Notes: generated by a model not told the origin, from the sequence alone. A DNA stretch of 64,000 bases from Hyalella azteca (GCF_000764305.2 NW_025933395.1:1-64000); one strand, 5' to 3'; counted from the first letter of the stretch, positions 45,959-58,020 are shown. A program made the numbers and translations.

Positions 45959-46147
45959 CATAGTGTCAAAGCAGAGAGTTTTTTAGACTCTCTCTCAAGT
46001 TCATTTTTGAGTCCTATTAGTAGACCAGTAAAGTATCCTGGATACCAGCATTATTATACTTGAGAAATTGGGTTGAATCTTGAGACTTGAGTAAATGAGG
46101 AAATTAAAAATGAACTGATTCTAAAAAAGCTCTGGTTTGCCACTATG
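45959..46147 (+). mobile_element. CATAGTG-family MITE with 8-bp target duplication
   Basis: Ends are catagtgtcaaagcagag and ctctggtttgccactatg, about 30 bp of imperfect inverted repeat. The flanks ctgtgcac and ctatgcac (one mismatch) form an 8-bp duplication, which fits hAT or P superfamilies. Confidence 0.8.
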
Positions 46148-46257
46148 CTATGCACAGCTGGAGCTGGGCGCTTAGCCCTCCCACCACCAAGACTCTCAGT
46201 TGATCCGCTCTTTTCCCGATTTCTGCGTTTTTGACCAAAACTACAAGCCTCCATAGC

Positions 46258-46295
46258 CTGTCTCTTATACACATCTAGATGTGTATAAGAGACAG
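46258..46295. other. Nextera (Tn5 mosaic-end) library junction left in the assembly
   Basis: CTGTCTCTTATACACATCT followed directly by AGATGTGTATAAGAGACAG: two inverted 19-bp Tn5 mosaic ends, the circularisation junction of Nextera mate-pair libraries. The sequences to the left and right are therefore not necessarily neighbours in the genome. Confidence 0.97.
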
Positions 46296-47395
46296 AGATT
46301 TGCCACCCTGTCAGCCACTTCATTTCCGTGGATGTTGCTATGGCCACGAACCCAGCACATCACAACTCTATCAAGCCCCTTAGTTTGCATTAACTGATGA
46401 ATTTTGACAACAATTGAGCGATATGAGCCACCAGACGCAGAAGATAGAAGCTGCAATGCTGCTCTTGAATCTGTCAAGATCAACACCGGCTCACCCTGCA
46501 TAGATATGTCGGTGGTGGCAAGCTGCATTGCCTTGTATATCGCAAACAATTCGGCCCCCAATACCGTGTGCACCGGATTCAGCAACCACCCAGTGGCCAA
46601 GTGGTTGGATGGCACATATAGTCCAGCAGACACCGATCCAGTGGCAGAACGAGATCCATCAGTGTAGATTTGCAGATGTTGAGGATAGCACAGTTTCCAA
46701 AAGTCTTGGAAGCAATTTTGTGCATGTTCAGGAGGCATTGAATTTACTGCAGAGCTCAGCAAGTCCACACATATACTGGAGGAAAGTTCAACATGAGGTG
46801 GAAATGTTGACATCAATGGCGTGGGAACTCGATGCAGGGGAGGAAGGTTCCACTTTTGGAAACTTTGACGAGCTTGCACAATGAAAGGCATGTCCAAGAG
46901 GATCTCCTGATCTCGGAACCCTAATGTAGATGCCACTTGATCACCCACAGGCAAGTACATATACCTGAGAGCCCACTTTATGAATAAAAATTGGAATCTA
47001 AGTTGCAATGGAGGAATAAAGCTTTCAACTTGTAAAGATAGTACAGGTGTGGTGCGACGAGCACCCAGTATGTATCTGAGTGCTGAGTTCTGAACAGTTT
47101 CAAGCTGGTTCAACAAAGACTTAGATATGTTCCCCAAAATTGTGGAGCCATACTCCATCTTGCTTCGTATGAATGCCACGTATATTCTACGCAACAACTT
47201 CTGTGATGCTCCCCACTTCACAGAACTCAGTGCTTGGAGCACTTGTAGCCTTTTGAGACAAGCTATGCGAGTTTGTCTCACATGTTCCTTAAAGGTTAGA
47301 TGAGGAGAATCAAAATAAAATCCCAAAACTTTCTGATGAGCCACATATCGAANAATGTATTGCACACTTGATGCCTCTGTACCAAAAACATTCAA
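46296..47395 (-). pseudogene. 3' part of an I/jockey-type LINE ORF2 (RT end plus RNase H), cut at the library junction
   Basis: An open frame holds the part after the RT palm (LGFYFDSPHLTFKEHV, RIYVAFIRSKMEYGS, SALRYILGARRTTP) and an RNase H domain. The catalytic acidic residues are all visible: IYTDGSRSATG, GAELFAIYKAMQ, LILTDSRAAL and HSNIHGNEVADRVANL. The frame then runs into the adapter at 46295, so the C-terminal residues after VANL are artefactual. There is one undetermined base at 47353. The 5' part (endonuclease, RT palm) is not present upstream. Retained RNase H places it in the I/R1-like group rather than with the CR1-like LINE elsewhere in the window. Confidence 0.88.
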
Positions 47396-48870
47396 TTTAT
47401 TGGAACCTAATACACACTAAAGACAACAAGTTTATATACCAATTTGTCATTCATAGTACATTTATACTAAACCATAAATAACAATACCGTACCTCAATAT
47501 AAATTAAAGACTGCCACCCAATATATTTAAATATATGAAAAAAAATTGAAAAAATAAATAAAATCATGATTTTTTATAAAAAAAATCATGTGATTTAATC
47601 ACATGATTTAATCATTGCCAACCCTGAGCATAAGGCATTAAATTAGCTTCAGTGCATTAACAGTGTGTGCATTTAGGGCAGTCCATTCTAGCTTTCTAAT
47701 GCTGATTGGATTACAGTGGCTGTGACGTTGCACATGTTCTGATGCTAATTGGATTCTTGTGACTGTGAGGTTGCACGCTGTTGCCGGGTCTAAAATGTCT
47801 CGTACCTCAGGTGAGATAAACCTTTTATCTGCTTATTTTAACTAAATGGCAACAACCCTACTCTGAATGAAGGGAAATGAAAGACTTGTTCTAATAAATA
47901 ATGAATTAAAATATGGGACAGTAATAAACATATAACTTGATAAGATTGCAAAAGACTGATTAAATTAATTTGGAAAGTGTAATGTAAATGTGCTAGTTAA
48001 TTGGATGTAAGAAGCATGGACAGGTGGAGATGAGTAGGCAACAGAAAGAACACAATAAAATACAAATAATGAATGACTGATAACCTGATGGGATGTAGAA
48101 TGTAAACAAAGCAAGAACCAGTAAACTCCATAAAACTAGTAGCAGCTCATCTCCATATTGTGAATTTATCTTTAAAACTAATAAGTACTCAACAAGGATT
48201 GAATTGAAAGGAATCACAAGAGAACAGATAAATAAAGAAACACTGCAAGATGAATTGTGAACATAACTTGCTGGAATTTATTATAATCATAATCCAATCT
48301 ACCTAATAAATTAACTTCTTCAAACTAAATCATATCAGTCAGAAATGAACACAACCAAAGTAAAATGCAAGGGATCACCAGAGTTAATATCAACAAAATT
48401 AGCAAAATAGCAAGGACAAAACTTGACCTAAATTATCAATGAATAAATGATATAAAATTCTATGCCACTCACCAGTGCAACTGAGTGCCCAGGCTGAGAT
48501 ACTGAGTAGGAATCCAAATACTTAAGAGTGATAATTCAAGTTTGCAAATTATACTTTGGTCATCTACACTGAAAAAGATAAAAATATTGAATTTAATTTA
48601 AATTGAGTTGGATTGAGAACTGAAGAAACATGATTACAGATAAAGACATGAAGGTTGGGCTACACAGTAGCCTAATTTAACCTCCGGTAACAACACGTTC
48701 TAGCAATGATTGGATTCATGTGACTGTGATGTTAGATGCGTTCAAGCATTGATTGCATCCTTGTTCCTGTGATGATGTTAGCACTATTTTTTTCAATGAA
48801 ACAGCTGTGGCAGCTTACAGTGACTTGTCAGTGATGATGATGGACTGAAAGTGTACCTAGGTTAGGCTGC
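47396..48870. other. No gene seen
   Basis: AT-rich non-coding sequence, including a self-complementary aatcatgtgatttaatcaca tract near 47585. Confidence 0.5.
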
Positions 48871-48999
48871 CATAGTGGCAAACCAGAGCTTTTTTGGAAT
48901 CAGTTCATTTTTAATTTCCTAAATAACTCAAGATTTAAACCAATTTCTTAAGTATGATAATGCTGGTACAGTATCCATGATACTTTACTGGTCTACTTA
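48871..48999 (-). mobile_element. CATAGTG-family MITE, truncated
   Basis: Begins catagtggcaaaccagagct and follows the reverse of 45959-46147 until tactttactggtctactta, then diverges. Confidence 0.75.
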
Positions 49000-49335
49000 A
49001 TAATAAGTGTGGAATTCTAGAGGGATATTAAATTAGGTAACCAGTACACATAGCATATTGGAAAGCAGGACCTGAAAGCTTTGAAAGGCCAGAAACTTTA
49101 CACTTTCAGTCAATTATGTACATATCCTATCCCTTTCAAGAAATCCAGCTGTGATTGATTGATAAGATTGTGATTTTAGCCCCTTTCAGCTTTCCAGCTG
49201 TGATTGGTTAATGGAATTGTAAACATTGACCAGCTGTAGTAAAAATTACACCCTGCTCTGAACAAAGCACCTATGTCCAAGAAGACTGGTGCTTAAAGAT
49301 AAATCAAGATAAATCAAGGAGAGATCCAAAGCGTC

Positions 49336-49395
49336 CGATTCAGGGCTTATTGGTGCACAAAATTGGTGTTGCACTGCTGCGCTCCCCCTGATTTA
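49336..49395. repeat. Fragment of dispersed repeat family B
   Basis: ttcagggcttattggtgcac followed by aaaattggtg also occurs inverted near 61170-61195 and, changed, near 52613. Confidence 0.65.
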
Positions 49396-49548
49396 GCGAT
49401 GTATATGTTCTCCATCCACACTTTCAATCCATTTTCCAAGTAAAAGGAAAGTGAAGACCAAACTTGAACTACACATGGGAGCTTTTTTTGATGACTCACG
49501 GTGTTACGGTGGAACAATATCTTGCATCACCAGACAAACAGAAACGTC

Positions 49549-49860
49549 ATAGAATAAAATAGAAGTGTCGGCGTTGAAGAAATAGGCCCATGGCCTGTTG
49601 CCGATTCTTGAACTTTTCGTGACTTGATTCACAAGGGATCCGGAACTTGTCAAACTGACAGGGCGATAGTTGCCCGGGCAGCTTTGTTGCCTTTTTTGAA
49701 CAATGGTGTCACTTGAGCTTCTTTCCAATCAGCCGGCAACATTCCTTCGTTCAAAGTTTTTCGAAAAAGTGACGTCAGAGGGCCGGCTAGGACAGTTGCT
49801 AACTCTTTGAGTAATCTGGGGTGGAAGCCGTCTGGTCCATAGAACCTACTCTACTAGTTT
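49549..49860 (-). pseudogene. Internally deleted CR1-like LINE
   Basis: On the minus strand, GPDGFHPRLLKELATVLAG, EGMLPADWKEAQVTPLFKKG and, after a frameshift, PGNYRPVSLTSS are the start of a reverse transcriptase. This joins directly to the LINE 3' terminus (ggatcccttgtgaatcaagt onward). The middle of the RT is missing. Confidence 0.85.
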
Positions 49861-50740
49861 TTCGTAACCCTCTCGTCTTTGGAACACTAACGGAGACTTA
49901 AAGTCTACTGCACCAGCCACATCGAGGACTGTCTACATCCATCTGCTGCATGTGACCCATCCTCAGCCAGGGCTGATTTTCAGGATTAGTCACATGCACC
50001 AGCGCTTATACACCGTAAGTCCGGCTGGGAATACGTGCATTTCTGAGTCATTTAAGGTGTTTTGTGTAGATCATGAACCGCTTCACGGCCTGTCATTACA
50101 ATAAAGGCGAGGTGCCTTATTTTAGTTCACTTATAGTTATTGCAACAGTGATAGTCACTAATTAACTTGTAATGGATTTAATTTATCGCAAAAATGTAAA
50201 ATGATTTAATTGATTAGGGAATTGAAATACTGTCATAGGTTTAGTGACGCTTGAAAGGCTTCCCTATGTTCAGTGATAAAATTTATAAAAATTTCTGACT
50301 AATATTCTAGAATCTAGAGTGACGTGACTCTGACGTCATATCCGTCAGTATAAGCGTGATTGGAACTTCGTTGAACGAACTTAGCGGGACTTGCACTTTC
50401 TCCAACAGCTTTATGCGTTTCACCCTGAGACCCAAATAAACAGAAGAAAACACGGCCAAAAAACCTCAAACAAACTTATTTATTTGTTTCGAATACTTGT
50501 GTAACGATGTAAGTTTTCGTTAGAAAATATCAGAATGTGCATCATTAATCAATCATCGCATTGTTAGGCATCAATTGACTTCTATATCACTTTAGTTTAT
50601 GGAAGTGGTAATGAGGCCACATGTAAAATATCTTGTTGCCAAAATTGATTCACACAAATTTTTCACATGGAAATGCCAGTTGCTAAGTAAAGTTCAAGTA
50701 GAATGCTACTTGTGGAGACTCTCTTAATTTATAACATAAC
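49861..50740. other. No gene seen
   Basis: Non-coding sequence between two LINE remnants. Confidence 0.45.
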
Positions 50741-50741
50741 C

Positions 50742-50890
50742 TAGTGATGTCGGCGCTGAAGAGTAGGCCTGATGTGGCCTGCCGCCGATTCTTGTACTTT
50801 TCGTGACTTGTCCACAGGAGATCAAAAACCAGGCCCTTCAACCGGATCTTCTCCAAACTGACGATAGTTTGAAATAGCTCTAGACCTCCA
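50742..50890 (-). mobile_element. Diverged LINE 3' end
   Basis: gtcggcgctgaagagtaggc and gccgattcttgtacttttcg match the CR1-like LINE 3' end, with about 20 percent differences. Confidence 0.75.
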
Positions 50891-50899
50891 CCGAGTGTG

Positions 50900-52600
50900 A
50901 TATGGTGTTAGGCATTTCCCGTGTTTGTATTCTGGAGAGTTATGTTTGAAGAATTTCCATCATGCCCTTAGGGTATCCACTAACCGTGAAGAAGCTTTTG
51001 CAGAAAGTTCACAGTTTTAGAGAATTTCTTCCATTAGAGGAAACACTATTTATAACATTGATAAATGAGCCGCACGATTCTTCAAAGATGCTTGCTTACA
51101 CGCCACACAATTTAAAAAACCTAATTGCAGACGCTTAGAATAAGGGTGCTCAAAGAAAGTCTTACGGTTACGCATTAATAAAAATTCTAAGTACCATTAC
51201 ACTTTTTGCCGGAAAATGATACAGCAAATTAATGCTGGAAATGATTCTAGATTTGTGATCTACGCATAACGAAATAATACGTTAGGTACAACAATCCTTG
51301 TACGTAGTCCAAAGTAGGACATTCGTTCCTAGCGAAGTCGCCCATAGCGAGTCTCAATCCAAATTCTATATCCTAGCGTACTTGAGTTAATTTGCTTAAT
51401 TTTCGAAAATTCGACCGAGAACTTCTCAACTGTTGTAATTTCTCGTTGAGCCTGCATACTCGGAAATTGACCCGCGCGCGAGAGTAAAATTTACGATGTG
51501 TTGAGGTACATAGCAGGTTCTATCAACGTAGCTCATTAATAGGGCGATTACAGCAGGTCCCGGCTTCAAGTCAAGACCGATGTGCTGTCTGTCTAAAGAC
51601 GCTCTCAAAAACTCTAACATGAGGGATTAATTCCGATTTCATTGAGGTGGGAGCACCTTTGTTTACGTGATCTGTCGAGCTATCGGTATCCACAAGGTTC
51701 GACGAAACTTGGGGGAACTTGTTCCTCATTTTCTGGAATCGACACAGAGCAATCCGTAGCCGAGTTTTCGGTTGGCATGCTTATGTTTCTTAAGATATCA
51801 CTTGTGAGGCAAGAAATTTCGGAAGGCTGTGATGCTGCAGAGGCATTGATGAAGTGTTTGATCCCGTAACAACAGAATCATCGTCAGGTGCGAGTATTGG
51901 GCACTAACGCAACAAAGGTTTGTTTACGGATCATAGTGGTCCATTTGAAGGGGGGGGGGGCGCGGCCGTAGACCACAAATTTTACTCTTAAACAAACAGT
52001 GGAACCAACGCCCAGCCTCACCATGCAATAATTTCTCTCATCCTCAGAGCTAGAAGCCGCAGATTACGCTTGAAATCCGCAATCCAGACCAGCGACACAC
52101 TGCTGAAAGATAATAGTGCCTTAAGTATGCCCGCTCATAATTAAGCAGGCATTTCCTCATCCGGCTGGACCTACTCCGGCCTAACCTCGTCTAGCCTAAC
52201 CTATTCACGCTGTCCTGGCTCACAACCTTTTTAGCCAATGACTGACTCTACTAGCACACTTGGACCGCCTTTCTAACTTTATACAGCCAATGCGGTTAGG
52301 TTAGGTCCGCTCAGGTTTGTTTTGGTGTTGCAACTGGTGTAGGTTAATTAAGCCTGAAGCAAGTTTGGCAAAGTTGGCCTCCGGCATGCTCCCCATTTGA
52401 AACGTGGCAGTGGTGGTCTCCGACAGGCCAGTGATGATTCGATGTAACGTTCAGGGCGGACGATCATTATTACACTCTGGGCTATTTACTTCAGAATATG
52501 GTGGCGTAAAGCTCTAGACATCTAAAACAAGACGATGCCATGGGATGGTTACTGACGGCAGGATTAAAACTCGGCTGACTGATTTCCTTAACAAATATTA
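50900..52600. other. No gene seen
   Basis: Non-coding; contains a run of G at about 51950-51960 and two adjacent ggttaggtta-like copies near 52290. Confidence 0.45.
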
Positions 52601-52654
52601 TAGGCGTTCTTTTCAGGGCTGATTGGTACACAAAATTGGTGGCAAAGGCTGTTC

Positions 52655-52743
52655 TCCCACTTTTTTCGACCTTAGTGACGTCACCAGAAAGATGTACTGA
52701 AAAGAGAAAATTCTCGTCGGTCAACTTTATATAATTCAACCGT
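52655..52743. mobile_element. Fragment of a P-like MITE
   Basis: The end cggtcaactttatataattc followed by aaccgtgg matches the terminus of the 38.9-kb and 45.2-kb MITEs, and a gtgacgtcac site lies inside as in those. The other end is missing; family B sequence adjoins it. Confidence 0.6.
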
Positions 52744-53079
52744 GGTCATGCGTATGGGAAGCTCAGGTCGTTCTGTAATGATTTGCAGCATTCGAGAGCA
52801 AATCAATCATTAACGGAGCGCTGAGACACCTGTCCAGACGTGAGGCGAGTGGTGAAGAACCAAGTCCTCAGAAAGCAGATAGAAGAAGAAGAAGAAGAGC
52901 GCTGAGACAACGCTATGATTGATTACGATGGTAGTGTAATGTGGGGTACTTTCTTAAATCAATTTCGTAACAACAATAGTGTTTATCTATAATCAATCAA
53001 ATATTCTTAGAAAGCTTTGTAATCGGATTTGTTGCTCAATTTTTACCATATTTCTCTCCTCACACTACCTGCTGCCATA

Positions 53080-53470
53080 TCTATGCCACTACACCATTGC
53101 CGTTGTAAAACTATGCCACTACACCATTGCCGTTGTAAAACTATGCCAATACAACACTGCCGGTGAACAAATATCCCACTAGACCACTGCCGTTATAAAA
53201 CCTTGTACTACAATACTGCCGTTGTAGAGCAATGCCACTACACCACTGCCGTTGTAAAGCTATGCCACCGCTTCCATCCCAGGGACTATGCCACTACCCC
53301 ACTTCCATCCCAGGGACTATGCCACTACACCACTTCCATCCCAGGGACAATGCCACTACACCACTTCCATCTCAGGGACTATGCCACTACACCACTTCCA
53401 TCTCAGGGACTATGCCACTACACCACTTCCATCCCAGAGACTATGCCACTACACCACTGCCTTGGCAATG
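53080..53470. repeat. 30-31 bp minisatellites
   Basis: First tatgccactacaccattgcc-type units (to about 53270), then tatgccactacaccacttcc plus atcccagggac (to about 53460). The open frames across them are repeat artefacts. Confidence 0.9.
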
Positions 53471-53639
53471 ACTATAACACGCCAGCCATGAAATTGGCTG
53501 ACATCCCCGAACCTCGGCTAACATCGAACGGGCGGCTAAGCCCAGTCCATCGCCTGAGTTGCGTAGGCTTGAGCCGCAGCGCAAACCTGCTAAACCGGCG
53601 GTCAAACATCGCCTCTGGAGCCGCGAGTGGCGTGGCTGG

Positions 53640-54624
53640 GTAGAGTACGGCAGCCAGGCTGGGTAGAGTCCAGCAGCCAGGCAGGGTAGAGTCCAGCGGC
53701 CAGGCAGGGTAGAGTACAGCAGCCAGGCATGGTAGAGTTCAGCAGCCAGGCAAGGTAGAGTCCAGCAGCCAGGCAAGGTAGAGTCCAGCAGCCAGGCTGG
53801 GTAGAGTCAAGCAGCAAGAAGGGGAGAGTCCAGCAGCAAGAAGGGTAGAGTCCAGCAGCCAGGCAGGGCTGAGTCCAGCAGCCAGGCAGGGTAGAGTCCA
53901 GCAGCAATGCAGGATAGAGTCCAGCAGCCAGGCAGGATAGAGTCCAGCAGCCAGGCAGGATAGAGTCCAGCAGCCAGGCAGGGCTGAGTCCAGCAGCCAG
54001 GCAATAGAGTCCAGCAGCCAGGCAGGGTAGAGTCCAGCAGCCAGGCAGGGTAGAGTCCAGCAGCCAGGCAGGGGAGAGTCCAGCAGCCAGGCAGGATAGA
54101 GTCCAGCAGCCAGGCAGGGTAGAATCCAGCAGCCAGGCAGGGTAGAGTCCAGCAGCAATGCAGGATAGAGTCTAGCAGCCAGGCAGGATAGAGTCCAGCA
54201 GCCAGGCAGGATAGAGTCCAGCAGCCAGGCAGGGCTGAGTCCAGCAGCCAGGCAGGGTAGAGTCCAGCAGCCAGGCAGGGTAGAGTCCAGCAGCCAGGCT
54301 GGGTAGTATCCAGCAGCCAGGCTGGGTAGAGTCCAGCTGTCAGGCAGGGTAGAGTCCAGCAGTCAGGCTGGGTAATATCCAGCAGCCAGGCTGGGTAGAG
54401 TCCAGCTGTCAGGCTGGGTAGAGTCCAGCAGCCAGGCAGGGGAGAGTCCAGCAGCCAGGCAGGGTAGAGTCCAGCAGCCAGGCAGGGTAGAGTCTAGCAG
54501 CCAGGCAGGGCTGAGTCCAGCAGCCAGGCTGGGTAGAGTCCAGCAGCCGTACAGGATAGAGTCCAGCAGCCAGGCAGGATATAGCCCAGCAGCCAGGCAG
54601 GATAGAGTCCAGCAGCCAGGCAGG
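53640..54624. repeat. 23-bp minisatellite, about 43 copies
   Basis: The unit gggtagagtccagcagccag plus gca runs for nearly 1 kb with small variants. The open frames in it are repeat artefacts. It ends exactly where a SINE begins. Confidence 0.95.
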
Positions 54625-54840
54625 AAGGCCGTAGGCCTGTCGCCGATTCTTAACATCGCAGAACATTCACAGCATTTTGAGGTCTCGAACTCGCAACGCA
54701 CTGCTAAATTCTGCTTTGCTTAACCGCCCGGCCTCCTTGCCGATTCTGACCAGAAACTGTCGCACAGAGCTGGGATCAAACCCGCGCCTCTATATAGTGC
54801 GTCAATCTTGGTACTCTGAACTTTAACCACTGGGCCACCC
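54625..54840 (-). mobile_element. Dimeric tRNA-derived SINE, minus orientation
   Basis: Hairpin end aggccgtaggcctgtcgccg, both tRNA-like units and the B-box complement (gggatcaaacc, one change) are recognisable. Confidence 0.88.
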
Positions 54841-54848
54841 TGCCCTAT

Positions 54849-54950
54849 GTATTGTATGCTGTGTAGTGTATTGAATGCTGTGTAGTGCATTGTATGCTAC
54901 GTAATGCATTGTATGCTGTGCACTGTATGTGTGCTGTGGACTAAATGCTG
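54849..54950. repeat. Degenerate ~20-bp repeat (tgtatgctgtgtagtgcat)
   Basis: About five imperfect copies lie immediately downstream of the SINE. Confidence 0.7.
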
Positions 54951-55047
54951 TGTGGTTATCACTGTGCGATATTCACGGAATTTTCAGTTGAGCTGTGCCC
55001 AGTTAAGCTGCTCCCTCTGCCCTGCAGGAGCAGGCGATACCGCCGCC

Positions 55048-55055
55048 TATATAAG
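55048..55055 (+). promoter_or_regulatory. TATA box of the astakine-like gene
   Basis: TATATAAG lies in a GC-rich setting, with an arthropod-type initiator TCAG at 55071-55074, about 25 bases downstream. A donor (ctaa|gtaagt) at 55181 would end a non-coding first exon of about 108 bases. Confidence 0.6.
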
Positions 55056-55072
55056 GCGGGCGGTTATAGGTC

Positions 55073-58020
55073 AGCTTACCTTGTCTTCCGAAGCCCTTTA
55101 CAGAGACAGTACGAACTTTCGCTGCTCCGCACGATACAAGTCGTATTCTTCTCTCCATTAAATCGTCTCGTATTATCTAAGTAAGTTTTGCTTCAAAATT
55201 TACTACGAAAATTGTTTCTTTGCCGCATCTCAAGCCAATGCACCAACCATAATAGCTGACATATTTTTTCATGTCATTGTCAGATGTAGGTAGGAAAGTA
55301 TTTTCTAGCAGTTTAATAGCATATTACGGGAGAATATTACTTGAACGACGAACATTCGACATGTTCGAATACCGAAGCTTAAACGCAAACGGGGTTACGG
55401 ATTACCACTGGTTCTCAATGCGAAATCTACTCTTATACACACACGAATTATAAAACATATAATAAACTTGTATCGCAGGTAATCGAAATGAACAGTGAAA
55501 AGGAGACTACAAGCACGTATTGGTCAGCAACGTCCTCGATATCCTGTATTTTAAAGTAATCGATGTACAAACAATATTACTGTATTTCAGCGCGACGATC
55601 TACAATTTGCTGATATCTTATTACTGTGCCCGGGCATGCTTATAAAATAGATTGTGCAGATACCTGACTTTTGATGACTGATTAGTTAAGTAGACTCTCA
55701 ACTCTCTACTGGAGTAGAGAGTTGTGAGTCTACTGAGAGTTGAGAGAGTAGAGTAGTAGTAGTAGAAGTAGAGAGTAGTACTAGAGAATTGTCCGAAACA
55801 TGCAGATGGCTGTAAACATGTGAGAAGTCTGGAATTGGCGACAGGCCGGACATAGTACAAATTTATTTTTTTGTGATTGGTTTCAAAGCTTGTGGTGCCA
55901 GAAACACCTCCTAGCCTGATCTCCGTAAATGCCAAACTGCAATACTAGATATAGTAGTAGTATAGTATAGTATCTTCGGCATTAAAGAGATAGGCCTGGA
56001 TAGGCCTGTGCCGATTCTTGTACTTTTCTTGACTAGATATGCTAGATTATGGGTAAAATTATATTCTGTATCTACAGTACAGTTTGTATTATATTATTGT
56101 CGTCTTTGCCGCTTGTAGCACGACGGTCTCCTTGAAAAAAATTGATGGATTGAAGAATGATGCCGCCGACCAACACCTTCGTGCATGAGTGATGGTCGTT
56201 AACATAAAGACATGACGTATCATGGCTATGACATGACAAAATAGGATAAAAATATAAAAAAAACTATTTACAGCAAGCAGTAATGCAGTTTGACAGTTGC
56301 ACTTTGAAATATTTAATTACATTATAAAAGTTAAATTGAATTCTAGAGAAGAATTTGGCAGCATACCCCTAAGAGTTCACAGGTCGATGCTGACCGGAAA
56401 AATGAAGCTAATGCACTACTGGCTAATGTTGCCCGCTGGCGCACTTTGTGCTGGCGCACAAACCGAATTCACAATTTTTGAATGGTCCTTTTACAACGTA
56501 AAAGTATTTTCGTCATTAACTGAATTTTTATTATTCGGAAATTAGACGAATATTGTTCATGCTTGAAAATTTACAATATCTTTTATATATTATTCTAAAA
56601 TTTAATAACAGTGAGCAATAGCTGAATTTTAGCTAACAAGGTTACATGAAGCTACAAAAATGGAGTTCAAGGAGCTTGAGGATTTAACAAAAATAATTAT
56701 GACGTTCACAAGAAATGATGGTGCGAGTTATGAGTTCGAGTCACTACAACTCTAAAGCTAGGCGCTTACATTCCGATTGTGGCTATGAAAATTTTAAACA
56801 AGGAAAAGAAAGATTAATTTTGTATCAGTAACTAACCAAAACTCGACGACTTCTCAAAATGAATAAGTTCTCTTCGAGTCATGCGGAGTAATTTTAATGA
56901 CTACATTGTCTTCCGAATGAGCTTGAGCTCCTCCATAAACTTGATGGTACTTTATAACATTTATCGCATGGAATCTTAACAATAAGGGTACCTAATTCAT
57001 TAACAAATGTGGAGTAACTAAATCTGCCGTGCAGATGGTGTGGCTGTGGTCGGTCGCTGTGCTCCTGCTGCTTGCAGCGCAACCTGCACCAGCTGTTCCT
57101 GCCAAGATTGCGAACAGGATGGTGCCCAGCTGGTGGCAGTATGGTGAGGTGCCCAGCTGGTGGCAGTATGGTGAGGTGCCCAGCTGGTGGCAGTATGGTG
57201 AGATGACTTTACTGTGAGATACGTTACTGGCGGCAACATAACGAAGAATTGTACTGAGCTCGTGCCAGTTTGGTCACCTGGTGTTTGGCTGACGGTACAC
57301 CACAACATATTAAATAATCACGAAACTTTCCCGTCTAACGTTCAACTCCTTCAGTAACAAACGCCCCTTCCAGACTTTCACTCTCAACTTCACGACCCTC
57401 TCCTTCCCCCAGCGCGCACCACGTGCTACGGGCAGCGCGAGTGCGGTGCTGGCGAGTGCTGCGCGCGGCCGATGCTGTCGTCGCGCGCCTACTGCATGCC
57501 GCTGAAAGGGCGCGACGCCGCGTGCGACGCCTCGCCCTTCATGCTCGATGCCGACCAGATGGTCAGCGAGTGACACTAGATCGATTACCGAGCCCTGGAG
57601 TGACCTCGGGTTCATGGATTATAGAATGTCGCATATGACATGGAGTACAGATTGTTGGATGAAATACAGGGCATGGATGAAATAATGATGCCCTGATCTA
57701 TGGAATGAAGTTCAGTGACTTAACTGGGTATGGAGTTTATAGTGCTATCTGGGAGATAAAACATAGTCTTATATTTCCAATGTGGAGTATTCAGCATAGT
57801 GCTCTCTTGGGTGAAAAGTGTTCACTGTTTTATGTTGAAAAAGTTACTGCAGGTTGTAGTGCTACTCTCGCGTCCGCAGGTCCACTTCGGGGACTGTCCT
57901 TGTGAGGCTCACCTCGTCTGTGCGCCGCAGGACAGCGCCGCGCGATGCGTCGACTACCACGGCTACATGCAGCCCGACTACCATCGCTACCTCGTGACAT
58001 CTGCGGATACCTCATTCTAG
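55073..58020 (+). CDS. Astakine-like secreted protein (prokineticin domain)
   Basis: A likely 5' UTR exon is 55073-55180. Coding exons are 57035-57143 (alternative ends 57170 or 57197), 57413-57561 and 57880-58020. Exon 1 starts at ATG 57035 right after an acceptor (ccgtgcag) and encodes a signal peptide (MVWLWSVAVLLLLAAQPAPA). Exons 2 and 3 encode ten cysteines in prokineticin order: TCYGQRECGAGECCARP, AYCMPLKGRDAAC, then FGDCPCEAHLVC and ARCVDY. The AVIT N-terminus of vertebrate prokineticins is missing, as in astakines. Astakines are arthropod cytokines that drive blood-cell formation and release; that role is inferred from the family. The phases (1, then 0) agree. Confidence 0.82.
55190..57030. 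other. Intron of the astakine-like gene; LINE end at 55965-56040
   Basis: Non-coding. It contains a ctcaactctctact hairpin at 55695-55730 and a diverged LINE 3' end at 55965-56040 (tcggcattaaagagataggc, gccgattcttgtacttttc). Confidence 0.5.
57121..57201 (+). repeat. Three 27-bp copies, each with a splice donor
   Basis: The unit ggtgcccagctggtggcagt plus atggtga starts at 57121, 57148 and 57175. Each copy supplies tatg|gtgag, so three in-frame donors exist nine codons apart (VPSWWQYGE added per copy). Confidence 0.9.

Noticed and set aside
46054..46347. Minus-strand open frame containing SYTHLDVYKRQ
   Set aside because: It is translated from the Nextera adapter junction.
49500..49728. Separate 74-residue gene with NYRPVSLTS
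   Set aside because: It is a frameshifted reverse-transcriptase remnant of a LINE.
52285..52310. Arthropod telomere repeat (TTAGG)
   Set aside because: Only two adjacent copies of ggttag occur; no array.
53441..54701. Several overlapping open frames with CWTLPCLAAGLYPAW repeats
   Set aside because: They are three-frame readings of a 23-bp minisatellite with no stops, not genes.
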